From JAICMB01 sp035295125 (GTDB lineage Bacteria; Acidobacteriota; Terriglobia; Bryobacterales; Bryobacteraceae), in the NCBI GenBank assembly GCA_035295125.1, contig DATGJP010000020.1:62001-126000 (forward strand): DNA of 64,000 bases, written 5' to 3'. Below are positions 7,403-16,478 of the stretch, piece by piece. The position numbers and the translations under genes are program-made. Under the pieces are notes generated by a model. The model did not search any database and was not told where the DNA came from. It was given only the letters and a program-made list of their open reading frames with translations. Position 1 is the first letter of the stretch. Each line of letters opens with the position of its first letter.

Positions 7403-8014
7403 TCATTCCCGAACGTACCCGTGCGTAGCCGTCCTCTTTCCCCCTACGCGGTGCGCCTCATCCGATAGCGCGTGAACGCCTGACGCGTCAATCCAGCGGT
7501 TGTAGAAATTGAACAACGCGCATACGGTGATCGCAGAATAGATTGCCTCGTCATCCCATCCCGCATCGTAAAGCGGCTTCACGTCCTCCGGCGTGATACG
7601 CGGCGAATCCTCATTCACCTTCGCTACAAACCGAAACAGCGCCTTGTGCTTGTCGTCGAGGGGCGAGGTTTCAAAATCCCGCATCACCGCCCACACCAGT
7701 TTCTCGTCCTTCAAAAGTTCCGCCGCGACCGCGGCGTGCGACTTCAGTCAAAACGGGCAGTCGTTGCGGTACGACGTGAACGCCGCGATCAGTTCGCGCA
7801 TCCCCGGACTCAGCGGAGATGGACCACGCAGCATCGCCTGCGTGAAGCGGGCCAGGTGCTGCGTGGCCTCCGGCCGGTAGGCGAACATGTGCCAGATCTG
7901 CGGGTACTCGAGCCCGTTCTCCTGCATCGACCGGATGATGTCCCGATACGGACCCGGCCGCGGATTCTGTTCCACGCCGTGAAGGAACATCGGCTCCGTC
8001 TTCGAATTTGCCAT
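7403..8014 (-). CDS. AhpD-like (carboxymuconolactone decarboxylase fold) selenoprotein, UGA = Sec89
   Basis: Reading from ATG 8014 (AGGA 6-8 bases upstream, 8 bp after the previous stop) gives 203 residues if the TGA at 7750-7748 is decoded. The centre reads ELIAAFTSYRNDCPF-U-LKSHAAVAAELL. AhpD/CMD enzymes carry CXXC followed by His at +4, as in a peroxiredoxin-reducing thiol centre. Here Cys86 is kept, position 89 is TGA, and the His is at +4. The frame continues another 114 residues with normal family sequence (ALFRFVAKVNEDSPRITPED, YNRWIDASGVHAL). A stem-loop 17 bases before its apical loop fits a bacterial SECIS element. CXXU AhpD-like selenoproteins are an established group. The alternative is a nonsense mutation. 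Standard gene calling would split this into two ORFs. Confidence 0.82.
7721..7747 (-). promoter_or_regulatory. candidate bacterial SECIS stem-loop
   Basis: On the mRNA strand, 11 bases after the UGA, CGCCGC (7736-7731) pairs perfectly with GCGGCG (7726-7721) around the tetraloop GGUC (7730-7727). The UGA-to-loop distance of 17 nt and a G in the first two loop positions satisfy the published rules for bacterial SECIS elements (loop 16-37 nt after UGA, G among the first two loop bases). The element sits inside the coding sequence, as required in bacteria, where SelB binds it. Confidence 0.7.
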
Positions 8015-8022
8015 GCTTCGTC

Positions 8023-9816
8023 CTATTTTCCGTCGACAGAGTAAGCCAGCAGAACGTTGCCACCGATACCTTGCCACAGTCCATAGCCGGAATTTGTGAA
8101 AACGATTCCGTTCGCGATCGCCGGTCCTCCGGCATCAAGGGAGCCGCCCTGTGCTGGAACGCCATTCACCGTCTGATAAGGCTGCGCGGTGTTCACGTCC
8201 CATACGATCTCGCCGGTTTTGGTGGAGAAGGCACGGAAGTGGCCGTCTACCGAACCCGAGAACACAACCCCCGGAATCACCGAAATGGCCGCTGACTGAG
8301 CTCCGCTGCAGCCCTTAGCCATGGGGGCACAATCCAGCTTCGGAGCAGGCGTGGTCCACAGCTTCTCGCCAGTGTTGATGTTCACGGCGTGAATGCCCCC
8401 TGCCGGACCATTCCTGTTAAAGCGGTCGGAAACCGCGACGTAGGCATTCGACGGGTCAGCCGCAAAGCCCCACTCGATGCCACCCAGCGCTCCGCCGTTC
8501 CCGAGCTTGATCTGCCACAGGATCTTGCCCTGCTGATCCGGGTCCATTCCGTAGAGCACACCGGATTTCTGGCCCGCCAGTATGATCTGCTTGCCTCCGG
8601 AAAGATCGCGGAGAATGGGCGAACTGCCGAAGTCGACATCCGGACCTAATTCCGCTGGGCACCCGTCCTTTCCGGGGCGGCAGCCCATAACGAAGTTGTC
8701 CTTTGGCGTCACCTGGCGGGCCCATTTCAAGCTGCCGGAATCCATGTCGATAGCGAGAATCGCGTTGCTGGTGTTGATATCGACATCCGTATAGGAGTTT
8801 CCTGTGGCCGCATAGACGAGCCTTCGTTTCGGATCGATCGTGGGCGCCGACCATATCGCTGCGCCGGCGGGTCCGTAAAGTTGCACCCCGGCCTTGGTCT
8901 TCTTGGTCGGCTGCGGCGGATCCGTAACGCTAAAAGTCTTCCAGATCTGTTTGCCGGTGGCGGCGTCCAACGCGACGACACTGCCCCGGAATTTGCAGCA
9001 TTCATAAGTCGACTGCATTGCCGAGGCTTCCTCCACCGAGGAAACGGGAACGTATAAGCGGTCTTTGTAGAGCACCGGCGACCCTGTGATGCGCGCCACG
9101 GGATGATCGTCGAGCCGGAGTTTCCAGAGCGGCTTGCCCGTGGAAGCATCTACGGCGTGCAACGTCGCGCGCGTGTCGCCGAAATAGGCCGCGAAACCGC
9201 CGCCTGCGATTGGGCCGACCACCACACCGCTGCGGACGCCAATGCCCGCGTCGTAGGACCAATACGTACATCCGGTGGCGGCATCGAGCGAATAAACCTT
9301 GCCGCTGCCGCTACCCACGAACACACGCCCACCAACAATGGCAGGCTGGGCGAAGGCTACCGTTGTGTCGGGAAACCCGAATGCCCACTTCAGCTTCAGT
9401 TTCGGCACATCGGCAGCCGTGAGACCAGGTTTCTGCTGATACCGCGTATTCGCAGTATCGGTGCTCCAGCCATTCCAACTCTCGCCGCTCATGCGGAATG
9501 CCTTCGCACCCGCCGGGCACGCTCCGGCTGTCGACTGAGCGCTGGCTGTCCCGATCTCTTTGCCTGTCAGGTAACGGGCGATGGCGCGGGCGTCTTCATC
9601 GTTCAAGCCCGCCGATTGCGGCATCATGGCACCGCTCAACATCGCGCTCACAATCGTCTCCGGAGCACGTTTGCTGATTTCTTCGCGGGAAGGCATGCGG
9701 GCCTGCGCCGGACCGTCGTGGCAGGCGGCACAGCGTTTGGCATAGATAGCCGCTCCATCGGGGGCGGCAAAGAGCGGCAACGAGGCCAGGGCGAGACATG
9801 TCAGGTATCGACGCAT
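8023..9816 (-). CDS. cytochrome c/PQQ-domain periplasmic dehydrogenase (polyvinyl alcohol dehydrogenase-like)
   Basis: A 597-aa protein with signal peptide MRRYLTCLALASLPLFAA. Next comes a cytochrome c domain (residues about 20-90; haem motif CAACH, distal Met in the GAMMPQSAGL region), then a seven-to-eight-bladed beta-propeller with repeated blade motifs such as GSGSGKVYSLDAATG, GSVVALDAATGKQIW and GGIHAVNINTGEKLW. A vicinal Cys-Cys pair (ECCKFRG) recalls the adjacent cysteines near PQQ in quinoprotein alcohol dehydrogenases. The fused haem would accept electrons from PQQ in the periplasm. The order cytochrome then propeller is that of PVADH-type enzymes; the real substrate is unknown. It is followed 8 bp later by the selenoprotein gene, so the two may be co-transcribed. 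Confidence 0.87.
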   Translation of the reverse strand: MRRYLTCLALASLPLFAAPDGAAIYAKRCAACHDGPAQARMPSREEISKRAPETIVSAMLSGAMMPQSAGLNDEDARAIARYLTGKEIGTASAQSTAGACPAGAKAFRMSGESWNGWSTDTANTRYQQKPGLTAADVPKLKLKWAFGFPDTTVAFAQPAIVGGRVFVGSGSGKVYSLDAATGCTYWSYDAGIGVRSGVVVGPIAGGGFAAYFGDTRATLHAVDASTGKPLWKLRLDDHPVARITGSPVLYKDRLYVPVSSVEEASAMQSTYECCKFRGSVVALDAATGKQIWKTFSVTDPPQPTKKTKAGVQLYGPAGAAIWSAPTIDPKRRLVYAATGNSYTDVDINTSNAILAIDMDSGSLKWARQVTPKDNFVMGCRPGKDGCPAELGPDVDFGSSPILRDLSGGKQIILAGQKSGVLYGMDPDQQGKILWQIKLGNGGALGGIEWGFAADPSNAYVAVSDRFNRNGPAGGIHAVNINTGEKLWTTPAPKLDCAPMAKGCSGAQSAAISVIPGVVFSGSVDGHFRAFSTKTGEIVWDVNTAQPYQTVNGVPAQGGSLDAGGPAIANGIVFTNSGYGLWQGIGGNVLLAYSVDGK

Positions 9817-9831
9817 GATCCATACATTTAA

Positions 9832-11232
9832 TCACCACATGCCAAGCAACTTCCACCACCAGGGTCCGATACCCAGCCAAATGACGAGGTCCACGAGCGA
9901 AATAAAGAAGCCTAACCGCCACCATGTGGCCTGCGAAACGTATCCCGCGCCGAAGTAAACGGGCGCCGAACCGGTGCCGTAGTGTGTGGTGGCCGCATCC
10001 AGGTTTGAGAAGAACGCCAGGACCATCGCCATGAGGAGCGGGGGCGCCCCTGCCGCGAGGCCGGCCGCCAGGAAGCCGGGATAAAGCGCCGTCACGTGCG
10101 CGGTCATACTCGCGAATCCGTAGTGTACATACAGGTAAGCGATTGCAATCAGCAACGCGGCGACCGGCCACGCCAAGCCTTTCAAGTGGTCGAAGATGGC
10201 CGTCGACAGAATGTGAATGACGCCGAGCTCCTGCAGTGCATCCGCCATCATAATGAGCGGCGCGAACCATATCAGCGCGTCCCAGGCCTTGGTCTCATGC
10301 AGCAGGTCGTCCCAGGTGAGAACGCGGCAGATCAGGATCGCCGACACGCCCGCCAGCGCGACAAAGGCGTTATGCAGACCGTGCCAGGGCGACGTTACCC
10401 AACCCGCCATGACGCCGGCAAGGATGATCACAAGCCATCGCTCCTGTCGGCTAAGCGGTCCCATGCGGCGCAATTCTTCCATGGCATGCCGCTGGGCGGC
10501 GCGGGTGTCGCGGACTTCCGGTGGACACCAGCGATAAATCAGGAACGGAACAATCACGAGTGTCAGGAGTCCCGGAACTGACGCCGCCAGCGCCCACTGA
10601 ATCCAGGTGAGTTCGACATGTCCGATCTTGTGCGCGAACTCCACGATGAGCGGATTAGCGGCCATACCTGTTAGAAACATGGCCGACGCCGTGTAGGTGG
10701 CATGAAAGCCGACCAACATCAGGAAGGAGCCGATGCGCCCCGCTGTTGGGCCGGGCTCGGATTCGAAAACCTGGGCGAGGCTGCGTGCAATCGGATAGAT
10801 GATGCCGCCTCCCCGCGCCGTGTCGGACGGCACGAACGGCGCCAGGGCGACGTCCGAAGCGGCGACCGAATAACCGAGCGTCAGCGCACTATGTCCGAAT
10901 TGGCGGACGAACCAATACGCGATGCGCATGCCGAAACCGGTCCCGGTGACGGCCTTTGCGAAAAGAAAAGCCGTGAAGATGAGCCACACTGTGGCGTTGC
11001 TGAAGCCCGAGAGGACTCGCGGACCCGGCAGCGTGCCGGTGAGCACAAGCGTCGTCATGGCCAGGACGACGCTGACTCCCATAGGCACCGGTTGAGCCAC
11101 CAATGAAATGATCGTGGCGACGAAGACCGCGAGCAGATGGCGCTGCTGAACGTTGAGTGCTGGTACGGGCAGGAAATAAAGCAGCAGGGCTGGGATCAGA
11201 ACGATGGCCCAGCGCGCACGGGTCGATATCAA
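9832..11232 (-). CDS. DASS-family (SLC13) anion/dicarboxylate transporter
   Basis: A 466-aa integral membrane protein with about 11-12 hydrophobic segments, of typical length for the divalent anion:Na+ symporter family. Family-like regions include the N-terminal LLYFLPVPALNVQQRHLLAVF, SNATVWLIFTAFLFAKAVTGTGFGMR, and the first clamshell sequence near FVPSDTARGGGIIYP; the second half has the matching SNLDAATTHYGTGSAPVYFGAG. Members move succinate, malate, citrate, tartrate or sulfate. It ends 15 bp before the dehydrogenase start, so the gene lies in the same minus-strand run and may feed or clear its substrates. Substrate not predictable. Confidence 0.88.
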   Translation of the reverse strand: MISTRARWAIVLIPALLLYFLPVPALNVQQRHLLAVFVATIISLVAQPVPMGVSVVLAMTTLVLTGTLPGPRVLSGFSNATVWLIFTAFLFAKAVTGTGFGMRIAYWFVRQFGHSALTLGYSVAASDVALAPFVPSDTARGGGIIYPIARSLAQVFESEPGPTAGRIGSFLMLVGFHATYTASAMFLTGMAANPLIVEFAHKIGHVELTWIQWALAASVPGLLTLVIVPFLIYRWCPPEVRDTRAAQRHAMEELRRMGPLSRQERWLVIILAGVMAGWVTSPWHGLHNAFVALAGVSAILICRVLTWDDLLHETKAWDALIWFAPLIMMADALQELGVIHILSTAIFDHLKGLAWPVAALLIAIAYLYVHYGFASMTAHVTALYPGFLAAGLAAGAPPLLMAMVLAFFSNLDAATTHYGTGSAPVYFGAGYVSQATWWRLGFFISLVDLVIWLGIGPWWWKLLGMW

Positions 11233-11254
11233 AGGGGATCTCCCATGGGTCAGT

Positions 11255-13831
11255 TCAGACCACTTTCACTATCATCAGCGTCATATCGTCATGCTGCGGC
11301 GCTCCGCCCGCAAAGTCATCCGCATCGTGCATCACCACATCCAGCATCTCGGTGGCGCAACGGCCTGAACACGCCCGCACCGATTGCATCAGCCGCTCTT
11401 CGTCCCACTCCTCATCGGCTGCGTTCATCGCCTCGCTGATTCCGTCCGTGAACAGCACCAGCACGTCGCCACGCTGCAGGTGCACCCACGCCTGGCTATA
11501 TTTCGCGGGCCGGAATAAACCGACAACCGGTCCGCCCTCTTCCAATCGCAGCACCTGCTCGCCGCGGAAGACCATCGGCGGATTGTGGCCGGCATTCACG
11601 TAATCGAGCCGGTGGGTGGTGGGATGATATTGCGCATAAAAGAACGTCGCATAGCGATTCGACGGCGTGGCGTTGAAGATGAGCCGGTTCATGTTCGACA
11701 TCAGTGCCGCGAGATCGGTCGGGCCGGCAATGGTCTGGCTGCGCAATGACGCCTGCAGGCTGGCCATGAGTAGCGCCGCCGGCACGCCCTTCCCCGATAC
11801 GTCGCCGATCGCAATCCCGAGCGCTCCGTCGGACAATTCCAGCCAGTCGTAATAATCGCCGCCCACACCGAGCGCCGGACGGCATCGCCCGGCGTAATCG
11901 AGCCCATTCACCGGCGGGCAACTCTGCGGAAACAGCCGCTCCTGCACCTCGCGTGCGATTTCCAGTTCGCGATTCAGCCGCTCGCGCTGCGCCACTTCAG
12001 ACGCGATGGCCTCGGTGAGGCGGCTGTTCTCCAGGGCCAGCCCGGTCTGCGTCGCCACGGATTCGAGAACTCGCACGTCGGACGCGGCATACGGCTCCTC
12101 GGATTGCTTGGGCCCCAGGACAATTACACCCGCGAGTTTGTCTTTATAAGCGAGCGGCAGCAGTAACTGGGCGTCAAGATCCTGGAGTTGCTTGCGTTTC
12201 TCGCCGGTCATGCCCTCCGCCGTAAAGATCCAGGAATCGGCATCGTCGAAATAGACATGCTGCGGGCCGCCATGTTGTTTGAGCCGCGCCACAACGGGGC
12301 CATTTTCGGCCAGTGTCGTGGACGGCGGTGTATCGTACCCAATTGCGTATTCCGGCCGGTATTCGGTCCCACCCTTAACCAGAATCGCGACCCGCAAAAC
12401 ATGAAGCGAATCGCTGATCTTACGGGCAACCGTCTCCAACAGCGGTAACGTCTCCACGATGGTCCGAACACTCTCGCTCAGTTCGTTCAGGATCAATTCA
12501 GCTTTGTAGGCTTCACGGAAGAAACGCCGGTCCGTCCAGTTGCGCACCCTCGTTGCGCCCCGATCCAAATAGACAATCGCGAGGGTTCCCCAGCCAATAA
12601 CGCTCAGCCGCTGCGGCCGGTTCTTGTGAGGATCGGAAGCAAACGAAACAGTCACACCGAGCACCACGAGCGTCAGTATTGCCTGCATCACACGAAGGCC
12701 GCGCTGAGCAAGGGCGTACTGGAGTCCCTGCCGAATCACGACCCGTACGTCAAGGGCACGATGCACCACGATCACGTACGCTAGCGTAAGCGGAAAAACC
12801 GCTACCAACGCCAGGCACGGAACGACGATATTCTCCGAAGGCGCTCGGTGCAGGAAGACGGTCCACAGAATGATGAGAAACAGGGGCGTGAGCGCGACGC
12901 TGGCGCCATAAATCAGCAGCAGCAGGCGGCGGCGCGCGTCGGAGTTGACCGTTCGCATCACCTGGGTCCAGAGACAGAAGAAGAATCCCGTGACGGCGGC
13001 CATGCTCAAAATGAACGTCAGCAGGTTGACGACGTTCATCAAGCCCTGGATCGCGGCCGCGGCGTGATAGTTCTCCGAATTCCCGATCTCGAAGAACGCG
13101 CTGACAACGGCTCCCAGCAGCAGGGGACCGATGAACACCCATTTGATCCAGGGAAAACGCCGGTCGAGCGGAAGCCGTTCAGGGAAGTAGACCCCGAAGA
13201 GCAGCAGGCATGTGGACCAGACGTTCGCGGCCAGCGTGTGATAGAAAAGTCCTGCCTGTCGGACACCCGGACCCCAATCGCGTACGGTGGATACCAGCAC
13301 CCAACCGCCTCCGAACTGGGAAAAGCCAACCATCAGGACGAACAGCAGCCAAGCCAGCGGGTCGCGAGGCCGTATGCCCGCCACCACGAATCCCAGCAGC
13401 AGGCTGAACAGCGGCATTCCGACATAGATGATGAGAACCAGGCCGAATCCCAACGCTGATAGCGCGCCGGAGCTCTCCAGCCTGAGTTGGACCTGTCTTT
13501 CGTCTGGCGAGCCCGCGTCACGCACAGTGAGCGACAAGGTATCGCCGGCGTGCTTGTGACGGATAATCTGGTCGAGCACGGTTGCGCCGGTGTAAGGATG
13601 CCCGTCCACAGCGATGAGTTCGTTTCCGTCGCGGAGTTCCCCGCGGGGCGCGACGCCTTGAATCCGGTTCGACCCCCCGGCGACGAAAAACGGCGGCTGC
13701 ACGCGGTCCGCCCCACGCATAAACCAGCGAACAATGTCGATAGAGAATGCGATCTGGTAGGCGGCGACGAACGCAAAAAGAACGGCGATCAGCTTCCAGT
13801 AGCGCCGGCGGTCGTTCGAATGGCGTGTCAT
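11255..13831 (-). CDS. membrane SpoIIE/PP2C-type serine phosphatase with PDZ-like and GAF regions
   Basis: An 858-aa multidomain signalling protein. After one N-terminal helix, residues about 45-110 resemble a PDZ fold (NRIQGVAPRGELRDGNELIAVDG). About seven to eight further membrane helices cover residues 120-400. A GAF-like domain lies near 430-590 (LLLPLAYKDKLAGVIVLGPK). A short coiled linker then leads to the PP2C domain from about 620, with metal-binding acids in GGDYYDW, IAIGDVSGKGVPAALLM, FTDGISEA and QHDDMTLMI. Such RsbU/SpoIIE phosphatases usually dephosphorylate anti-sigma-factor antagonists. No partner STAS or kinase gene is adjacent. The signal sensed by the PDZ/membrane part is unknown. 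Confidence 0.9.
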   Translation of the reverse strand: MTRHSNDRRRYWKLIAVLFAFVAAYQIAFSIDIVRWFMRGADRVQPPFFVAGGSNRIQGVAPRGELRDGNELIAVDGHPYTGATVLDQIIRHKHAGDTLSLTVRDAGSPDERQVQLRLESSGALSALGFGLVLIIYVGMPLFSLLLGFVVAGIRPRDPLAWLLFVLMVGFSQFGGGWVLVSTVRDWGPGVRQAGLFYHTLAANVWSTCLLLFGVYFPERLPLDRRFPWIKWVFIGPLLLGAVVSAFFEIGNSENYHAAAAIQGLMNVVNLLTFILSMAAVTGFFFCLWTQVMRTVNSDARRRLLLLIYGASVALTPLFLIILWTVFLHRAPSENIVVPCLALVAVFPLTLAYVIVVHRALDVRVVIRQGLQYALAQRGLRVMQAILTLVVLGVTVSFASDPHKNRPQRLSVIGWGTLAIVYLDRGATRVRNWTDRRFFREAYKAELILNELSESVRTIVETLPLLETVARKISDSLHVLRVAILVKGGTEYRPEYAIGYDTPPSTTLAENGPVVARLKQHGGPQHVYFDDADSWIFTAEGMTGEKRKQLQDLDAQLLLPLAYKDKLAGVIVLGPKQSEEPYAASDVRVLESVATQTGLALENSRLTEAIASEVAQRERLNRELEIAREVQERLFPQSCPPVNGLDYAGRCRPALGVGGDYYDWLELSDGALGIAIGDVSGKGVPAALLMASLQASLRSQTIAGPTDLAALMSNMNRLIFNATPSNRYATFFYAQYHPTTHRLDYVNAGHNPPMVFRGEQVLRLEEGGPVVGLFRPAKYSQAWVHLQRGDVLVLFTDGISEAMNAADEEWDEERLMQSVRACSGRCATEMLDVVMHDADDFAGGAPQHDDMTLMIVKVV

Positions 13832-13899
13832 TCAGCTCCCCGTTTCTCCCGAACCTGACAAAGATCTGACACATTCGGGGCACAAGCCAGATACCTAGT

Positions 13900-15804
13900 G
13901 TGTACAATCAGGATGTCATGACGCCACTGCATGAGTGGCTCAAGCCGCCGAGGACGCTGCTCCTCATCCTGTACCTCCTGGCGCTGGTCTTCATTTCCGC
14001 ATTGGGTGCCTTCGGATGGAAGCTGCTCGAACAGGAGCGGATTGTAGAGGTGCAGCGGACGCAGGAACGACTCGAACAGGCCGCTGACCGCATCGCCGCG
14101 ACCGTCCGAGGCTCGCTCGCCGAGGCCGGCGAACGACTGGGCGCCTGGGAATCCGGTCCGCTGACCGGGCTCGCACCCGAGCAGGGTTTTCTGCTTCTGC
14201 TCACTGAAAAAGGCGTCTCCGCCACTCCCGCTGACCAATTGCTGTTCTCTCCCGTTGCATCCTCCGAGCCGGAAACGGCTCCGCCAGTCTTCGCTGAAGG
14301 AGAGATGTTCGAGTTTGCCCAGAATCAGCCGGAGGAGGCGTTGCGCACATATGAGCGGCTCGTCAATTCCACGGGCCCCGCGATTCGCGCCGGCGCCTGG
14401 CTGCGTATTGCCCGTATCCTGAGGAACACGAACCGTCTGGATGAGAGCCGCCGGGCCTACGAAAAGCTGGCCGCTATTCCAGGCGTGAACATCGCGGGTG
14501 CACCGGCAGAGCTCATCGCACTGCATGCCCTCTGCGAGTTGTCGTCACGCTCTGCTGACGCCGACGCGCTCCGTTCCGGGCTGCTGAAAGGCCAATGGTT
14601 CGTGAGCCATGGACAGTTCGCCTTCTATTGGTCCGAGGCCAATCGTCTTTCCGGGAAGAAGGAACTGCCGCCCGCCGCCGCGCTGGCACGGGCCGAAATT
14701 GCGTCGCGGGTGTGGGCTGAACGAGAGACGCATCCTTCGGCTCGCGGCCAGGAAACGGTCTGGATCGGCGGCGAACCTTTCTTTCTACTGTGGCGCGGCG
14801 CGGCAGAGCATCGCGCCGTATTCGTGACGAAGCCGCAGTTCTTCCTCAAAGAGACGCCGGCAGCATTTGCCGTGGTGGACGCCGAAGGGCGAGTCGTAGC
14901 AGGACAACGTACGGGCGGAGCACGTGCCGCGGTCCGGACTGCCGCCGAAACACAGCTTCCCTGGACGCTTTACGTTTCAGCCGACCCGCAACCGGGCGCA
15001 GGCTTCAACGACCAGCGGCGGTTTCTGCTGTTGTCGATGACCGTAATGGTCCTGTTCCTGATGAGCGGCACGTATTTCATCGCCCGCGCCATACGACGCG
15101 AGAGCGAAACACTCCGCATGCAATCCGACTTTGTCTCGGCGGTGTCACATGAGTTTCGGTCGCCGCTCACGTCGCTGCGGCAGTTGTCCGAGATCCTGGC
15201 GCAGGGTCGCGTTCCGTCGGAAGAACGCCGCCAGGTCTACTACGACACGCTCGTGAAGGAGACCACGCGGCTGCAGCGGTTAATCGAGGCGCTGCTGAAC
15301 TTTGGCCGTATGGAGGCCGGCGGGCGCCAGTTCCGGTTTGAAGAGTTGGATGCCGCTCTGCTCGTGCAGCGGGTAGTGAACGACTTTGAGGCACAAATCG
15401 CCGGTCAGGGCCGCCATATCGAACTGGCCGGGTCCGAAGCGCGGTGCCTGGTGGACGGCGATCCGGATGCAATTTCGGTTGCCCTCCGCAACCTGCTCGA
15501 CAACGCGGTGAAATACTCGCCGGAGTGCCCGACCGTGTGGGTCGAATGGGGCGTACGCAATGAGTTCCTCGCCATCGAGGTGCGCGACAAGGGTCCTGGC
15601 ATTCCCGATTCCGAGAAGAAAGCAATCTTCCGGAAATTCGTCCGCGGCACGGCCGCCAAAGCCACGAATGCAAAAGGTTCAGGAGTCGGGCTGGCGATGG
15701 TTCGCCACATTGCGGCCGCGCACGGCGGCGCGATTACTGTGGCGAGCAGACCCGGCGAGGGTAGCGCCTTCACGATGCTGCTGCCTTTGGTGGGGCGGGC
15801 ATGA
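13900..15804 (+). CDS. sensor histidine kinase with large extracytoplasmic TPR-like region
   Basis: A 634-aa kinase from GTG 13900; ATG 13918 (MTPLHEWLKPP) is an equally good start. Two membrane helices (about residues 20-42 and 370-395) flank an extracytoplasmic domain with helical repeats (PEEALRTYERLVNSTGPAIR, LDESRRAYEKLAAIPG). HisKA follows with the phosphoacceptor His417 in VSAVSHEFRSPLTSLRQL. HATPase motifs are the N-box LRNLLDNAVKYSP, G1 DKGPGIPD and G2 GSGVGLAMVRHI. It overlaps the response regulator by ATGA and surely forms a two-component pair with it. TACAAT at 13903-13908 resembles a -10 box, which would make transcription from ATG 13918 nearly leaderless. Confidence 0.93.
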   Translation: MYNQDVMTPLHEWLKPPRTLLLILYLLALVFISALGAFGWKLLEQERIVEVQRTQERLEQAADRIAATVRGSLAEAGERLGAWESGPLTGLAPEQGFLLLLTEKGVSATPADQLLFSPVASSEPETAPPVFAEGEMFEFAQNQPEEALRTYERLVNSTGPAIRAGAWLRIARILRNTNRLDESRRAYEKLAAIPGVNIAGAPAELIALHALCELSSRSADADALRSGLLKGQWFVSHGQFAFYWSEANRLSGKKELPPAAALARAEIASRVWAERETHPSARGQETVWIGGEPFFLLWRGAAEHRAVFVTKPQFFLKETPAAFAVVDAEGRVVAGQRTGGARAAVRTAAETQLPWTLYVSADPQPGAGFNDQRRFLLLSMTVMVLFLMSGTYFIARAIRRESETLRMQSDFVSAVSHEFRSPLTSLRQLSEILAQGRVPSEERRQVYYDTLVKETTRLQRLIEALLNFGRMEAGGRQFRFEELDAALLVQRVVNDFEAQIAGQGRHIELAGSEARCLVDGDPDAISVALRNLLDNAVKYSPECPTVWVEWGVRNEFLAIEVRDKGPGIPDSEKKAIFRKFVRGTAAKATNAKGSGVGLAMVRHIAAAHGGAITVASRPGEGSAFTMLLPLVGRA

Positions 15805-16478
15805 CGCGGATTCTGGTGGTTGAAGACGAACCGGCGATCGCCCTGGGGCTTGAGGACGACCTCAAGATGGAGGGCTACCAGGTCGAGGTGGTCACGGACG
15901 GAAATACCGCCTCGCGCCGCGCGCGTGAGGGCGTATTTGACCTGATCCTGCTCGATGTCATGCTGCCGGGCAAAGATGGTTTCGAGGTTTGCCGCGAACT
16001 GCGGCGCCACGGTTTGCGCACTCCAATTCTCATGCTGACCGCCAAGGCTCAGGAAGCCGAGAAGGTGATGGGCCTGGAATTGGGAGCCGACGACTACGTT
16101 ACCAAACCGTTCGGCACGCGCGAGCTCCGCGCCCGCATCAAAGCCCTGCTGCGCCGCGGCGCCTCCGAACAGCCGGCCGAGTGCTATCGTTTCGGCGACG
16201 TGGAAGTGGACTTCGAGCGCGGCGAATTGCGCCGCAATGGGCAGCCCGTCGAACTGACGCCCATTGAGTTCAAGTTGCTCGCGTTGTTCATTCGCTCGCG
16301 CGGGCGGGTGTTGAGCCGCGATCGCCTGTTGGATGGCGCATGGTCCGCGGACACGTTCGCCTCCGATCGAGTGGTGGACAATCACATTGCCAACCTTCGG
16401 AAGAAGATCGAGCCGGATCCGGCGAATCCGCAGTATCTGCGCAACCTGCGAGGTTTGGGGTACCGGTTCGATGGCTGA
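15801..16478 (+). CDS. OmpR/PhoB-family response regulator
   Basis: A 225-aa protein. The receiver (1-118) has the acidic pair Glu8/Asp9, phosphoacceptor Asp52 in LILLDVMLPGKDGFEV, Thr in MLTAK and Lys in DDYVTKPF. The winged-helix DNA-binding domain (about 128-223) has the typical LTPIEFKLLALFIRSRGRVL, recognition region DRVVDNHIANLRKKIE and the C-terminal hairpin LRGLGYRFDG. Partner of the kinase just upstream, with which it overlaps by 4 bases. The next gene starts inside its last codons (8-bp overlap), so that secreted TPR-type protein is probably in the same operon. Confidence 0.95.
   Translation: MTRILVVEDEPAIALGLEDDLKMEGYQVEVVTDGNTASRRAREGVFDLILLDVMLPGKDGFEVCRELRRHGLRTPILMLTAKAQEAEKVMGLELGADDYVTKPFGTRELRARIKALLRRGASEQPAECYRFGDVEVDFERGELRRNGQPVELTPIEFKLLALFIRSRGRVLSRDRLLDGAWSADTFASDRVVDNHIANLRKKIEPDPANPQYLRNLRGLGYRFDG

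Noticed and set aside
7403..8077. Two separate genes (7748-8077 and 7403-7714), or a pseudogene with a nonsense codon
   Set aside because: The two ORFs are in one frame, split only by a TGA at the catalytic CXXC position, with a SECIS-like hairpin; one Sec-containing gene explains all of it better.
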